DNA from: Mixophyes australis
Lineage: Eukaryota; Chordata; Amphibia; Anura; Limnodynastidae
Reading direction: 5' to 3'
DNA: 64,000 bases
Assembly: GCA_036250195.1 (NCBI GenBank)
Contig: JAVHZZ010000012.1
Coordinates: forward strand, 92,757,615-92,821,614
Shown: positions 1 through 12,700 of the stretch, piece after piece
Layout: every line of letters starts with the position of its first letter
How positions within the stretch are numbered: position 1 is the first letter of the stretch
Notes under the pieces: model-generated
What the model was told of the DNA's origin: nothing
Database searches by the model: none
The model's input: the letters and a program-made list of their open reading frames with translations, nothing else
Made by a program: the position numbers and the translations under genes

Positions 1-430
1 CCGCCGTGTATATATATCTATCTTACCTCACCCTGTATACCGCCGTACACCCCCTACATACCCCTTTATACCGCCGTGTATATTATATTATATATATATA
101 TCTCACCCTGTATTACGCCGTCCACCCCTACATACCCCTATATACCGCCGTGTATATAATATTATATATATCTCACCCTGTATAACGCCGTCCACCCCCT
201 ACATACCCCTATATACCGCCGTGTATATAATATTATATATATCTCACCCTGTATAACGCCGTACACCCCCTACATACCTCTATATACCCCTATAGACCGC
301 CGTGTATATAATATATATATATCTCACCCTGTATACCGCCGTACACACCCTACATACCTCTATATACCGCCGTGTATATATATCTATCTTACCTCACCCT
401 GTATACCGCCGTACACCCCTATATACCGCC

Positions 431-466
<36 letters not shown>

Positions 467-2040
467 ATCTATCTTGCCTCACCCTGTATACCGCCGTACA
501 CCCCCTACATACCCCTATATACCGCCGTGTATATAATATTATATATATCTCACCCTGTATAACGCCGTCCACCCCCTACATACCCCTATATACCGCCGTG
601 TATATAATATTATATATATCTCACCCTGTATAACGCCGTACACCCCTACATACCTCTATATACCGCCGTGTATATAATATTATATGTATCTCACCCTGTA
701 TAACGCCGTCCACCCCCTACATACCCCTATATACCGCCGTGTATATAATATTATATATATCTCACCCTGTATAACGCCGTACACCCCTACATACCCCTAT
801 ATACCGCCGTGTATATATATATATATATATATCTCCCCCTGTATAACGCCGTACACCCCCTACATACCCCTTTATACCGCCGTGTATATAATATTATATA
901 TATCTCACCCTGTATAACGCCGTACACCCCTATATACCCCTATATACTGCCGTGTATATAATATTATATACATATATTACCTCACCCTGTATAACGCCGT
1001 ACACCCCTTACATACCCCTTTATACCACCGTGTATATAATATTATATATATATATCTCACCCTGTATAAAGCTGTACACCCCCTATTTACCCTTCTATAT
1101 CGCCGTGTATAAAATATTATATACATATATTACCTCACCCTGTATAACGCTGTACACCCCCTACATACCCCTATATACCGCAGTGTATATAATATTATAT
1201 ATATCTCACCCTGTATAACGCCGTACACCCCCTACATACCTCTATATACCGCCGTGTATATAATATTATATACATATATTTTCACCCTGTATAACGCCGT
1301 ACACCCCTACATACCCCTATATACCGCCGTGTATATAATATTATATATATCTCACCCTGTATAACGCCGCACACACCCTACATACCCCTATATACCACCG
1401 TGTATATAATATATATATCTCACCCTGTATAACGCAGTACACACCTACATACCCCTATATACCCCTATAGACCGCCGTGTATATAATATATATATATCTC
1501 ACCCTGTATAACGCCGTACACACCTACATACCCCTATATACCGCGGTGTATATAATATTATATATATCTCACCCTGTATAACGCCGTACACCCCCTACAT
1601 ACCTCTATAAACCGCCGTGTATATAATATATATATCTCACCCTGTATAACGCCGTACACCCCTACATACCCCTATATACCGCCGTGTATATAATATATAT
1701 ATATCTCACCCTGTATAACGCCGTACACCCCTACATACCTCTATATACCGCTGTGTATATATTATTATATATATCTCACCCTGTATAACGCCGTACACCC
1801 CCTACATACCCCTATATACCGCCGTGTATATAATATATATATATCTCACCCTGTATAACGCCGTACACCCCTACATACCTCTGTATACCGCTGTGTATAT
1901 ATTATTATATATATCTCACCCTGTATAACGCCGTACACCCCTACATACCTCTATATATCGCTGTGTATATAATATATATATATCTCACCCTGTATAACGC
2001 CGTACACCCCTACATACCTCTATATACCGCAGTGTATCAC
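1..2040. repeat. 71-bp AT-rich minisatellite array (~28 copies)
   Basis: Period 71 bp (for example starts at 172 and 243). Unit: CTCACCCTGTATAACGCCGT, ACACCCCCTACATACCCCTA, TATACCGCCGTG, then a TATA-rich block holding the 16-bp palindrome TATATAATATTATATA. A pure TA run lies at about 434-464. It enters from the left window edge and decays to about 2225. Probably upstream of, or in a 5' UTR intron of, gon4l. Confidence 0.95.
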
Positions 2041-2549
2041 GTATATTTTGAGGCCCTGAGTGACACACTTGTATATCCCCAATTACCTCTGTATACACTT
2101 ATATGTTGTTATATACCCCTTCCTGGTACCCCTATATATAGTCCTGAGATCTCCCTGTATAACACTATATATCTCTATATAAACCCTATATACTGCTGTA
2201 TACCTTATATATATACATATATATAGTACATAGAACACCCTGTACAGTATTTTGTCTGTATAATTCACATTATTCTGTCTGTAGTTCATATAATACTCTA
2301 TGTACCCTTCTCAGAATGTATAATATGTTCCCTAACACCAACAGAACCCTAGGAAGATAATTGAGGAATTGCCCCCTCTATACCATAGCTGTAATGTTCT
2401 GTAGACCCGCTGTGAGGTGTGTATTAAGGGCTATGTAATGTTATATATATGCCTGTATGTACTATGGCTATACTAGTAAACCTCATGGTTACCAAGGACT
2501 GAATTCATATGTTGGGTAGATGTTTAAACATTGTTTTCCTTTTTTCCAG
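2041..2549. other. Array edge and flank left of gon4l exon 1
   Basis: 2041-2225 is a decayed remnant of the 71-bp array. The rest shows no gene, ending in the T-rich acceptor tract before 2549. Probably intronic if gon4l has upstream 5' UTR exons. Confidence 0.5.
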
Positions 2550-2634
2550 ACCAAATGTTTCCAATCTCTTCCAGGACCTGAATTAAGTTCATGTTATTTT
2601 ACACAAAGCGATGACCTCCTAGGTATCTGAGCTG
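2550..2634 (+). promoter_or_regulatory. gon4l: Putative 5' UTR part of gon4l exon with three short upstream ORFs
   Basis: Follows a strong pyrimidine tract and CAG at 2549. Upstream ATGs at 2555, 2591 and 2611 open reading frames that close at 2581, 2614 and 2622, all before the proposed start at 2635. The frame of the start codon has a stop at 2620-2622. If transcribed as 5' UTR, these uORFs could limit initiation. That role is inference. Confidence 0.4.
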
Positions 2635-3345
2635 ATGGAGAGACCACCAAGGACAGAGCCTCCATCTCATGTAAAATGTTCCCTCAGAATTGAGCCAAAT
2701 GCTCCAATTCAGAGACCGCCGAGGACTAGAAATCCAGGCCCCTTGCAGCAACCACCCATATGTGAGACTTCAGGTCCCATGCAAAGGGCACCAATGTCTG
2801 GCAGTGGAGGTGCCAAGCATATCGTTGTAGCTTCTGTCCAAAGACCACCCAGGTCAGAACCTCCTGGTCCAGTGCAGAGACCACCGAGAATAGAGCCGCC
2901 AGCCCGCATGACTAAAACATCCAAAGTGACTATTTCCACTATGGAGAGACCTCCGAGGACCGATGCTCCTGTTCCTGTGGAGAGACCTCCGAGGACCGTT
3001 GCTCCTGTTCCTGCAGACAGACCTCCAAGGGCTGATAATACAGTCCACATGCAGAGACCACCGAGGACTAATCCTCCTGCCCCCGTGCAGAGACCTCCGA
3101 GGACCGATGCTCCTCTCCAAAGTCCTACAATGGCTGTTCAAGGAGGCCTGAGGATGGATCCTGCAGTCTCCATGCAAAGACCACCAAGGACAGATAATCC
3201 TGCCCCTGTGAACTTGCCACCGAGGTATGAACTTTCTGGCCCTGTACATAGAACTCCAAGGTCTGATCCACCCAGACCCCCAAGGTCTGAACCACCTGGC
3301 CCCATCCAAAGACTCTTGAGAACCGAGCCACCAGGTCCTGTTCTG
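2635..3345 (+). repeat. Coding minisatellite, 36-bp unit (12-residue RPPR repeats)
   Basis: Tandem units of the form (V/M)(Q/E)RPPR(T/S)(D/E)xPxP. They are cleanest at 2941-3120, where five 36-bp units run without indels, and degenerate on both sides. The unit keeps the reading frame. It is unrelated in sequence to the 36-bp intronic array at 5487. I recall no such repeat in human GON4L. Confidence 0.85.
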
Positions 3346-3772
3346 AAGAACGTAGGGTCTGAATCTTCTGAAACAAAGCAGAAATCCGCCAAGACCGCTT
3401 CCTCTGACCGTCTGCAAAGACCGCCAAGAGGTGGTATTTTAGATCCAGCTTCCACGCATGGTGCTTACGGTAGAGAATCTTTACCTGCTGTGCAGACGCC
3501 TTCCACAACGGCAGATTTGTCTCCCAAAAAAGGTGACACTAGATCTCCCCCTCAGAGAACTGATGGAATTGAACATGTTGATCTTGGTGTTTGTGGAAAC
3601 AGTCAAACGTCTGAATTGACAGGTGATGGATCTAACACAGGTCTGATCCCTGGTGAACACAGCTGCCTGGACTCGGACCAGAGAGCTGAGGTTGGGGCTG
3701 AACTGGAACCAGCTAAAGCTGATGAGAACAGTCCTGATGACCCTCCACGTAGTCCTGAGAAGACAGATGCAG
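2635..3772 (+). CDS. gon4l: gon4l coding exon 1 (residues 1-379), Pro/Arg repeat exon
   Basis: Contains the proposed start ATG. It encodes 12 RPPR motifs, including five back-to-back 12-residue repeats at residues 103-162 (pattern [12 protein letters not shown]), then an acidic/Ser-rich stretch. It ends GCAG|GTGAGA in phase 1. A strong acceptor (T-rich tract then CCAG) at 2549 would make 2550-2634 5' UTR in the same exon. All three frames from 2550 close before 2635. A weaker alternative is an acceptor at 2621-2622 with entry at GTA 2623. Confidence 0.8.
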
Positions 3773-6700
3773 GTGAGAGATCCATGTGCAAAGTTGTTCT
3801 TGTAGTACTGGGCTCTGGGTGGTTTCCTTACAATGCAATATCTCTTCAGTGATTGGTAGCTCTGTACAACCTATGTTCTCCCAGCTTCGTGAAGCATCAA
3901 ATAATGTACTTCCTTGAGGAATAAGGTAAATCCTAGTAATAAAGTTATTACCCATGAATAAGGATGGTTCCCGTGTCACCATGAGCACAGTGCTATTAAG
4001 TAATAGGGGTAATTAGTGCCCTCAGTAATTAAAATAAATGGACTTTAAATTTAAATTGTAATTTTGGGTTGCATTCAGTATATTAAGCTAAAATACTTGG
4101 GGGAAGTTCAATGGTCTTGAAATCTAGTGGTCCCTAACCGCCCGATGGCTGATCTTGCTCTCCTATGCGCTTATGGCCTGGCAGCTTTTCTGGTGACGCC
4201 CTCCCATGAGAAAATTCCATTGATTCGTTGAGAAGAGACCTCTGGTACAATATACACAGTATTTTAACGTCACATTCTGAAAATATTAGATGATATTCCC
4301 TTTCAAAGCTCTGGGTTGATTGAACCATCCCCCTCAGTCGTCCAGTCTGGTGATGAACGCGTTTTCCATTCTGATGTGGGGTGAAGCGCCCAGGCAGAAC
4401 CACGGGTTCTCGGGCATCCGCTCTTCTTCTGGCTCATGGTGCATTGTAATTGTTATTGACTGGGGTTGTCATTTAGTGTATGGATAATGTATTTCAAGTG
4501 GCTTTACCATTATGTATAACTGTTTATTAAATCATTTATAGAATTGAGGTGATTGATAATTCATCCCATCTTTTTTATTTCTTTTTTTATTGATGTTTAT
4601 TTTTCATGTATTGATGTGATCTATATATGATCTATATTTTTATCTTGTCTTATGTTTGTATTTGACCTGCCGGGTCCTGTACTTTATTCCACATTTATGA
4701 AATGGCGCTGTAGGTGTTTTCTGATGCAGTAATGGCCATTGAGCTGCATGCAGTTACTATGGGATGGGTAACTTGTCATTTCTAGCAGCATGTATAGAAT
4801 AAAATCCCTACTTTTCTCTGCGTCTGTTTGTGCTGTTTTAGGTGGGCACCTTTCTCCTGGAAACAGCCCATTACCATCGGAGGAAGATTCGGAGCTGTTT
4901 ATCCCGTTGGGTAAGTGCAGACTTTCCGTCATTCTACTTCCTGGTATCCGGTTTCCAGGAGAAGGAGAAAGATTGAGCAGCATTATAGTAGTATAATAAT
5001 GAAGAAGTGTTATAGCGTTTATACATGTATCTTGTTAGATGTTTTATATTCCTAGTGTCTGTGGCTTTTCCGCTTCATGTAAATCTGTGACTATCCCTGA
5101 GAATATGACAGCATTTAGGAGATACATGCTGCTCCCTAACATCGCAGGGTAGAATAAGAGTTATCTCTGTACACCCTCATGGCAGGACTGGCATAACGCT
5201 GTGTACTCCGTATCTGTCACTTATCTCTTATTTTGGCAGAAGAACAGGGTGGAGGCGATGACCAACAGAAGAAGAGGAGGAAGAGGAAGGTTTTGGGGAA
5301 GAGGAAGCGAGAGAACAAGCAGGTGGAAGATAATGACCCTCTAACCTGTGACCTAGACCAAGACCTGGATCGGGCCCTGGAAGATAGGGCCAAACACCAT
5401 AATCTTACTGTGGTGAATGTCCGGAATATCCTTCATGTGAGTGGATCTCGTTACTGTATTACCGGGACTGATTCTTGTGTGTCTGTGCCACCCACCCACT
5501 GCTAGACCCAGGATTACACTGTGCCACCCACCCACTGCTAGACCCAGGATTACACTGTGCCAGCCGCCCGCTGCTAGAGCCAGGATTACGCTGTGCCAGC
5601 CGCCCGCTGCTAGAGCCAGGATTACGCTGTGCCAGCCGCCCGCTGCTAGAGCCAGGATTACGCTGCGCCAGCCGCCCGCTGCTAGAGCCAGGATTACACT
5701 GTGCCAGCACCCCGCTGCTAGAGCCAGGATTACGCTGCGCCAGCCGCCCGCTGCTAGAGCCAGGATTACGCTGCGCCAGCACCCCGCTGCTAGAGCCAGG
5801 ATTACACTGCCAGCCGCCCGCTGCTAGAGCCAGGATTACGCTGCGCCAGCCGCCCGCTGCTAGAGCCAGGATTACGCTGCGCCAGCCGCCCGCTGCTAGA
5901 GCCAGGATTACGCTGCGCCAGCCGCCCGCTGCTAGAGCCAGGATTACGCTGCGCCAGCCGCCCGCTGCTAGAGCCAGGATTACGCTGCGCCAGCACCCCG
6001 CTGCTAGAGCCAGGATTACGCTGCGCCAGCCGCCCACTGATAGAGCCAGGATTACGCTGCGCCAGCCGCCCACTGATAGAGCCAGGATTACGCTGCGCCA
6101 GCCGCCCACTGATAGAGCCAGGATTACGCTGCGCCAGCCGCCCGCTGCTAGAGCCAGGATTACGCTGCGCCAGCCGCCCGCTGCTAGAGCCAGGATTACG
6201 CTGCGCCAGCCGCCCGCTGATAGAGCCAGGATTACGCTGCGCCAGCCGCCCGCTGCTAGAGCCAGGATTACGCTGCGCCAGCCGCCCGCTGCTAGAGCCA
6301 GGATTACGCTGCGCCAGCCGCCCGCTGCTAGAGCCAGGATTACGCTGCGCCAGCACCCCGCTGCTAGAGCCAGGATTACGCTGCGCCAGCCGCCCGCTGA
6401 TAGAGCCAGGATTACGCTGCGCCAGCCGCCCGCTGCTAGACCCAGGATTACACTGCGCCAGCCGCCCGCTGCTAGAGCCAGGATTACACTGTGCCAGCCG
6501 CCCGCTGCTAGAGCCAGGATTACACTGCGCCAGCCGCCCGCTGCTAGAGCCAGGATTACGCTGCGCCAGCACCCCGCTGCTAGAGCCAGGATTACGCTGC
6601 GCCAGCCGCCCGCTGCTAGAGCCAGGATTACGCTGCGCCAGCACCCCGCTGCTAGAGCCAGGATTACGCTGCGCCAGCCGCCCGCTGCTAGAGCCAGGAT

Positions 6701-9700
6701 TACGCTGCGCCAGCACCCCGCTGCTAGAGCCAGGATTACGCTGCGCCAGCCGCCCGCTGCTAGAGCCAGGATTACGCTGCGCCAGCCGCCCGCTGCTAGA
6801 GCCAGGATTACGCTGCGCCAGCCGCCCGCTGCTAGAGCCAGGATTACGCTGCGCCAGCCGCCTGCTGCTAGAGCCAGGATTACGCTGCGCCAGCCGCCCG
6901 CTGCTAGAGCCAGGATTACGCTGCGCCAGCCGCCCGCTGCTAGAGCCAGGATTACGCTGCGCCAGCCGCCCGCTGCTAGAGCCAGGATTACGCTGCGCCA
7001 GCCGCCCGCTGCTAGAGCCAGGATTACGCTGCGCCAGCCGCCCGCTGCTAGAGCCAGGATTACGCTGCGCCAGCCGCCCGCTGCTAGAGCCAGGATTACG
7101 CTGCGCCAGCACCCCGCTGCTAGAGCCAGGATTACGCTGCGCCAGCCGCCCGCTGCTAGAGCCAGGATTACGCTGCGCCAGCCGCCCGCTGCTAGAGCCA
7201 GGATTACGCTGCGCCAGCACCCCGCTGCTAGAGCCAGGATTACGCTGCGCCAGCCGCCCGCTGCTAGAGCCAGGATTACGCTGCGCCAGCCGCCCGCTGC
7301 TAGAGCCAGGATTACGCTGCGCCAGCCGCCCGCTGCTAGAGCCAGGATTACGCTGCGCCAGCCGCCCGCTGCTAGAGCCAGGATTACGCTGCGCCAGCCG
7401 CCCGCTGCTAGAGCCAGGATTACGCTGCGCCAGCCGCCCGCTGCTAGAGCCAGGATTACGCTGCGCCAGCCGCCCGCTGCTAGAGCCAGGATTACGCTGC
7501 GCCAGCCGCCCGCTGCTAGAGCCAGGATTACGCTGCGCCAGCACCCCGCTGCTAGAGCCAGGATTACGCTGCGCCAGCCGCCCGCTGCTAGAGCCAGGAT
7601 TACGCTGCGCCAGCCGCCCGCTGCTAGAGCCAGGATTACGCTGCGCCAGCCGCCCGCTGCTAGAGCCAGGATTACGCTGCGCCAGCCGCCCGCTGCTAGA
7701 GCCAGGATTACGCTGCGCCAGCCGCCCGCTGCTAGAGCCAGGATTACGCTGCGCCAGCCGCCCGCTGCTAGAGCCAGGATTACGCTGCGCCAGCCGCCCG
7801 CTGCTAGAGCCAGGATTACGCTGCGCCAGCCGCCCGCTGCTAGAGCCAGGATTACGCTGCGCCAGCCGCCCGCTGCTAGAGCCAGGATTACGCTGCGCCA
7901 GCCGCCCGCTGCTAGAGCCAGGATTACGCTGCGCCAGCACCCCGCTGCTAGAGCCAGGATTACGCTGCGCCAGCCGCCCGCTGCTAGAGCCAGGATTACG
8001 CTGCGCCAGCCGCCCGCTGCTAGAGCCAGGATTACGCTGCGCCAGCCGCCCGCTGCTAGAGCCAGGATTACGCTGCGCCAGCCGCCCGCTGCTAGAGCCA
8101 GGATTACGCTGCGCCAGCCGCCCGCTGCTAGAGCCAGGATTACGCTGCGCCAGCCGCCCGCTGCTAGAGCCAGGATTACGCTGCGCCAGCCGCCCGCTGC
8201 TAGAGCCAGGATTACGCTGCGCCAGCCGCCCGCTGCTAGAGCCAGGATTACGCTGCGCCAGCCGCCCGCTGCTAGAGCCAGGATTACGCTGCGCCAGCAC
8301 CCCGCTGCTAGAGCCAGGATTACGCTGCGCCAGCCGCCCGCTGCTAGAGCCAGGATTACGCTGCGCCAGCCGCCCGCTGCTAGAGCCAGGATTACGCTGC
8401 GCCAGCCGCCCGCTGCTAGAGCCAGGATTACGCTGCGCCAGCCGCCCGCTGCTAGAGCCAGGATTACGCTGCGCCAGCCGCCCGCTGCTAGAGCCAGGAT
8501 TACGCTGCGCCAGCACCCCGCTGCTAGAGCCAGGATTACGCTGCGCCAGCACCCCGCTGCTAGAGCCAGGATTACGCTGCGCCAGCCGCCCGCTGCTAGA
8601 GCCAGGATTACGCTGCGCCAGCCGCCCACTGATAGACTCAGGCCCGGCCAGTGACCTTACACCAGGCACTGCCTGATCACACGGCCCTTGACACTTTGAT
8701 TGTTTTATTCAGCAAGCAGTCCTATTTTGTTGATAGCGGTCACCCCTCGTGCTCTGTAGGACAGATTTGCACAGTGGAGGCTGCCGCCCTGCCGGGGTAG
8801 TTATAAGTTGAGGAGTAGCAGGGTCTTATAGCGAGGAGGAGTCGTGTTTTTTTCCTTCTCCGCTGCCCCTCCTCCTAAGGGGTGAACATAACCCGCTTTA
8901 TGTGTATCCCTACAGACAAGGATTAGTGTCTGGTTGTGTTTATCATAGCGCTTCTTATTGAGGAAATGGTGAAACAATATAGATTTGGGGCAAGAGGTGT
9001 AGAATCATGAAGGGTGACAACGGTGAGATGACTAATTGCAATGTGTTACTATGTTTCTATCGCTGCAGGAAGTCATCACTAATGAACATGTTGTGGCGAT
9101 GATGAAAGCCGCCATTACGGACACTGAAAGCCTACCCATGTTTGTAAGTTACTGCTCTGTATAACATATGCCTGTGGGACGGAGGATTCCTCTACACTGT
9201 GGGGTGGCACAGTGGTTAGCAGAACTGTCTTACAGCGTTGGGGTCATGGATTCCACTATATGTGGAGTTTGTATGTTCTTCCCACGTTTGCGTGTGTTTC
9301 CCCCTGGAGTCCAGAAACATACCGTTAGCTTAGTATTTGTGTTTGTGCAGGGTAGAGAATATAAAGGAAGATCCACGTCACACAAACGCCCCGTTAATGC
9401 AGAAATACTACATTAGTGGCTGTATATACCACATTGCTGCCAGTAATTCTGTACAAATAGAAGAGACTAATAGGGATTAGAGATTATGGTAAATAAATGG
9501 CATATGCTATACGCTCCCCGTCTTCTCTTCTATTTAACTGTCTCCAGATTGCAGACAGAGCAGCTTTGATTATAAGCCAAGAAATTACATACTGGTTCTT
9601 TTGTTTTTTTATTAATATAAAAAATGACACAAAACGGAAGATGAAAAGCATCACTAAACCGGTGTATAATTATAACGTTTGTAAATTTGATCACTATGGA

Positions 9701-12700
9701 GCTTTGTCATTATTATGCATTAGAAAGAGAGCTCATCTGACAAACTTGTGATGTCATTTGTGGAGGGGCCGGAGCTCTGTCTCTACCGATTACTAAATGG
9801 TTAGAAAGATTTCTCTGTAAATGCAGAATAAAAAGACGCTTATTTGTCAGAGAACAGGGTTTATCTGCCGATTTGTGATGGATTGGAATCTACCGTACGA
9901 CTTGGAGAGCTGAGGTGACGTAACATCCTCCATTTTCTGTTTCAGGAGCCCAAGATGACTCGTTCCAAGCTGAAGGAGGTGGTAGAGAAAGGAGTGGTGA
10001 GTATCACAGGCTTGTGTCTGCCATATCTGAGGTGTAGACGTATGACGTAGGAAATAACTGGCCTCTTGTCTCTCAGGTCATTCCCACGTGGAATCTCTCT
10101 CCAATTAAGAAAGCCAACAAGATGCAGGTAAGAGATCTCCACCCCCTTTCTCAGCCCCTTCTCTTGTAAGACCCCTGTCCGTATGTCTCTGGAGGGTCCA
10201 AATACTCGCCTACCCCTCTCATAAATGGAATATGTTTCCTGCAGGTGCCTCAGTTTGTTGATATTCCCCTGGAAGAAGAAGATTCATCTGATGAAGAATA
10301 TCGTCCTGAAGAAGAGGAGGAGGATGAAACTGCCGAAGAGGTGGGTAGTCTTGTTCCACAAATCCAATTGGGCGCGGTTGCGATGTAAAGGAGCGTTCTG
10401 GTACTAGTGACTTAGCGCATAAGCCTCTCGGTGCTCACAAAGGAAGATGGTATCGTAGATAGATACGGAGCTCAGAAACATAGCGCACGGTGGGGCGATA
10501 TAAAAACTATCTTTACAAGTTAACAACTGGGTCCAGAAGAAGTTCCAGCAAAAATAAAGCCCTGCTTTGTCCAAGAGCCCAAAAGTTTTTGTTGTTATTT
10601 TTTAGATATCTCCCCGACTGGCTTAGTAGTGGCTTTCCCACCACCTGGACCTCTGTCATAAGCTCTCTCTGTGGGTCAATAACCACTAAGGGCACTGAAT
10701 GGCCAGCTGCCCTCATAGTATATAATATATACAATACATGCACACCATCCATCGCAGTGGTAGTCAGCTCTTGGTTGTTGTGAATGTTTCTGGCAGCTGG
10801 ACTCTGGTTAACGTGCTTGGTCGGAGGCCAATAGTTGCTGATGCCTCCGGTTGTATCTTCTCAGAGTCTGCTGGAGAGCGATGTGGAGAGCACGGCGTCC
10901 TCCCCTCGTGGACACAAACGACCAAGATTACAGCATTTATCCGAATCGCAAGAGGAGGAATCCATGGATTGCCATCAGGTCATTTATGTTTAGCTCTGCA
11001 GACTGGTGTGACCACCATAAGTACATTTGTGTTGGAGACACTAAATCCATTTTTGTTTGTAGTTCCAGCAACTGCCCCCTGCAGGGGTGAGACACATCAG
11101 TGCTGAAATGGTTCCTATGGGTCCACCTCCACCTCCCAAAGTGGGAAAACACATTCAGGACAGCAGCTTCATGGAGACACTCCATGCTGTGGACGAGGAG
11201 CTAGACAGTAATCCCGTCATTATGAATGCCTTCCAGGTGAGTGCCAGCTCTTGTCACCTACCTGATAGTGGTGGAATGGTCCTTGTGTGACTAATCTCTC
11301 TTCTTCTCCCAGACTTTGAATGACAGCCTCATCGCTTTCCGTACGCGTTCTAAAAGGCCTCTGAAGGATGTACCCATTGAGCAGCTAGAAGCTAAACTTC
11401 AAGCCCCGGATATCACTCCAGACATGTATGACCCCAACACGGCTGACGATGATAACTGGAAGATGTGGCTGCGCAGTCTGATGCAGGTTGATGTTGGAAA
11501 CGAGGGTGAGTGCAAAATGATTAATTGTTCTCCTTGTGTTCCTGATCTCTAGCTGTGTCTCATCTTACCAGGATAAAGTGAATAGTCCACTACTATCCAG
11601 ATCCAAAGCAGGTTGCAGGCCACCTTCACGAAGGCTTTACACCAATGTGTGGACGTTCACAGCTTCTGAGGAGGTGATGAACTCTCTCTTCTCTTCTAGA
11701 TGAAGCAGATGATGATGATGATCCAGAGTATAACATCCTGGAGGACTGGGATGAGCCAGATACAGAGGACCTACGTAATGATCGAGCTGTACGGATCACA
11801 AGTGAGTGGATATGCCGGTGGTGTGTGTGTGGCTTCTGGTGAAGTTTGACTAGCCTTGGCCCACGTGTGGTGACGCACTTCACCTTGTTTGTGTTTCTAA
11901 TTAACAGAGAAAGAAGTGAATGAGCTGATGGAGGAACTCTTTGAGACGGTGAGCGCTACGTAACCGATCGGTGAACCACTGCTCTTATCCTTTGTTTCAT
12001 ATTTATTCATTGTTCCTTTCTTGCTCCAGTTTCAGGATGAGATGGGGATCTCACATTTGGAAGACGAGGGGCCAGATGATGAGGACAGCAATACAGACCC
12101 CCTACCGAACTTCAACACTCCCCAGGCCATCAGGTAGACACTGTGCTGTGCTCGTTCAGCCTCTTCACTATGGGGCAGAGCAGCTACAGAAACTGCTGAA
12201 TCTGTTTGGGAAAGGAGGTAAATCAAAGTTGGGGTTCAGGCTTCCCCTCTTCACATGAGTTGTGTTGAACGGGGGATCCACACAACCCCCACATTAACCT
12301 ATTTGGATATCTAATTGACTAGTATTGTTCTATTCTGTAGTATAACATATATTTTCTCGTTACACCCTGTGATGTGTTTATCAGCTGAAGAAGGAATGCA
12401 TCTCCTGCTTCTGTTGTCCTTGATGGGAAAGACCACTTAGTAATGACATCCAGGACTGCCTGATACTTCACGCCTCCAAGGCAGAGGTGTATACAGTGTC
12501 ATGATGACCTAAACTTCCACCACCTCATGTGGGGAGCTAGAGATGGTCTTACCATGGCAGCAGAGATCTTCATCCATGAAGATGATGAGGGTTAGGGATT
12601 GTGGCAGATTCCTGATCCTCCTCTCCCGGTCCTCGAGTCAGTGACAATCATTAGAGAGGAGGATTTAATAAGCAGTAAAATCCCCTTATTATGTAATGGT

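Noticed and set aside
1..2040. Telomeric or centromeric satellite
   Set aside because: Unit is a 71-bp GC/AT mosaic, not TTAGGG. Size and gene proximity fit a minisatellite.
2623..2634. Splice entry at GTA 2623 making exon 1 internal
   Set aside because: Frame-compatible, but the preceding tract is purine-rich and weak. The acceptor at 2549 is far stronger and total protein length fits a start at 2635. Kept only as an alternative.
2709..3508. Minus-strand open frames opposite gon4l exon 1
   Set aside because: Shadows of the repetitive coding exon on the other strand.
5459..8669. Open frames of ~1000 codons on both strands
   Set aside because: Product of a 36-bp stop-free unit in gon4l intron 3. 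Both strands being open at once argues against coding.
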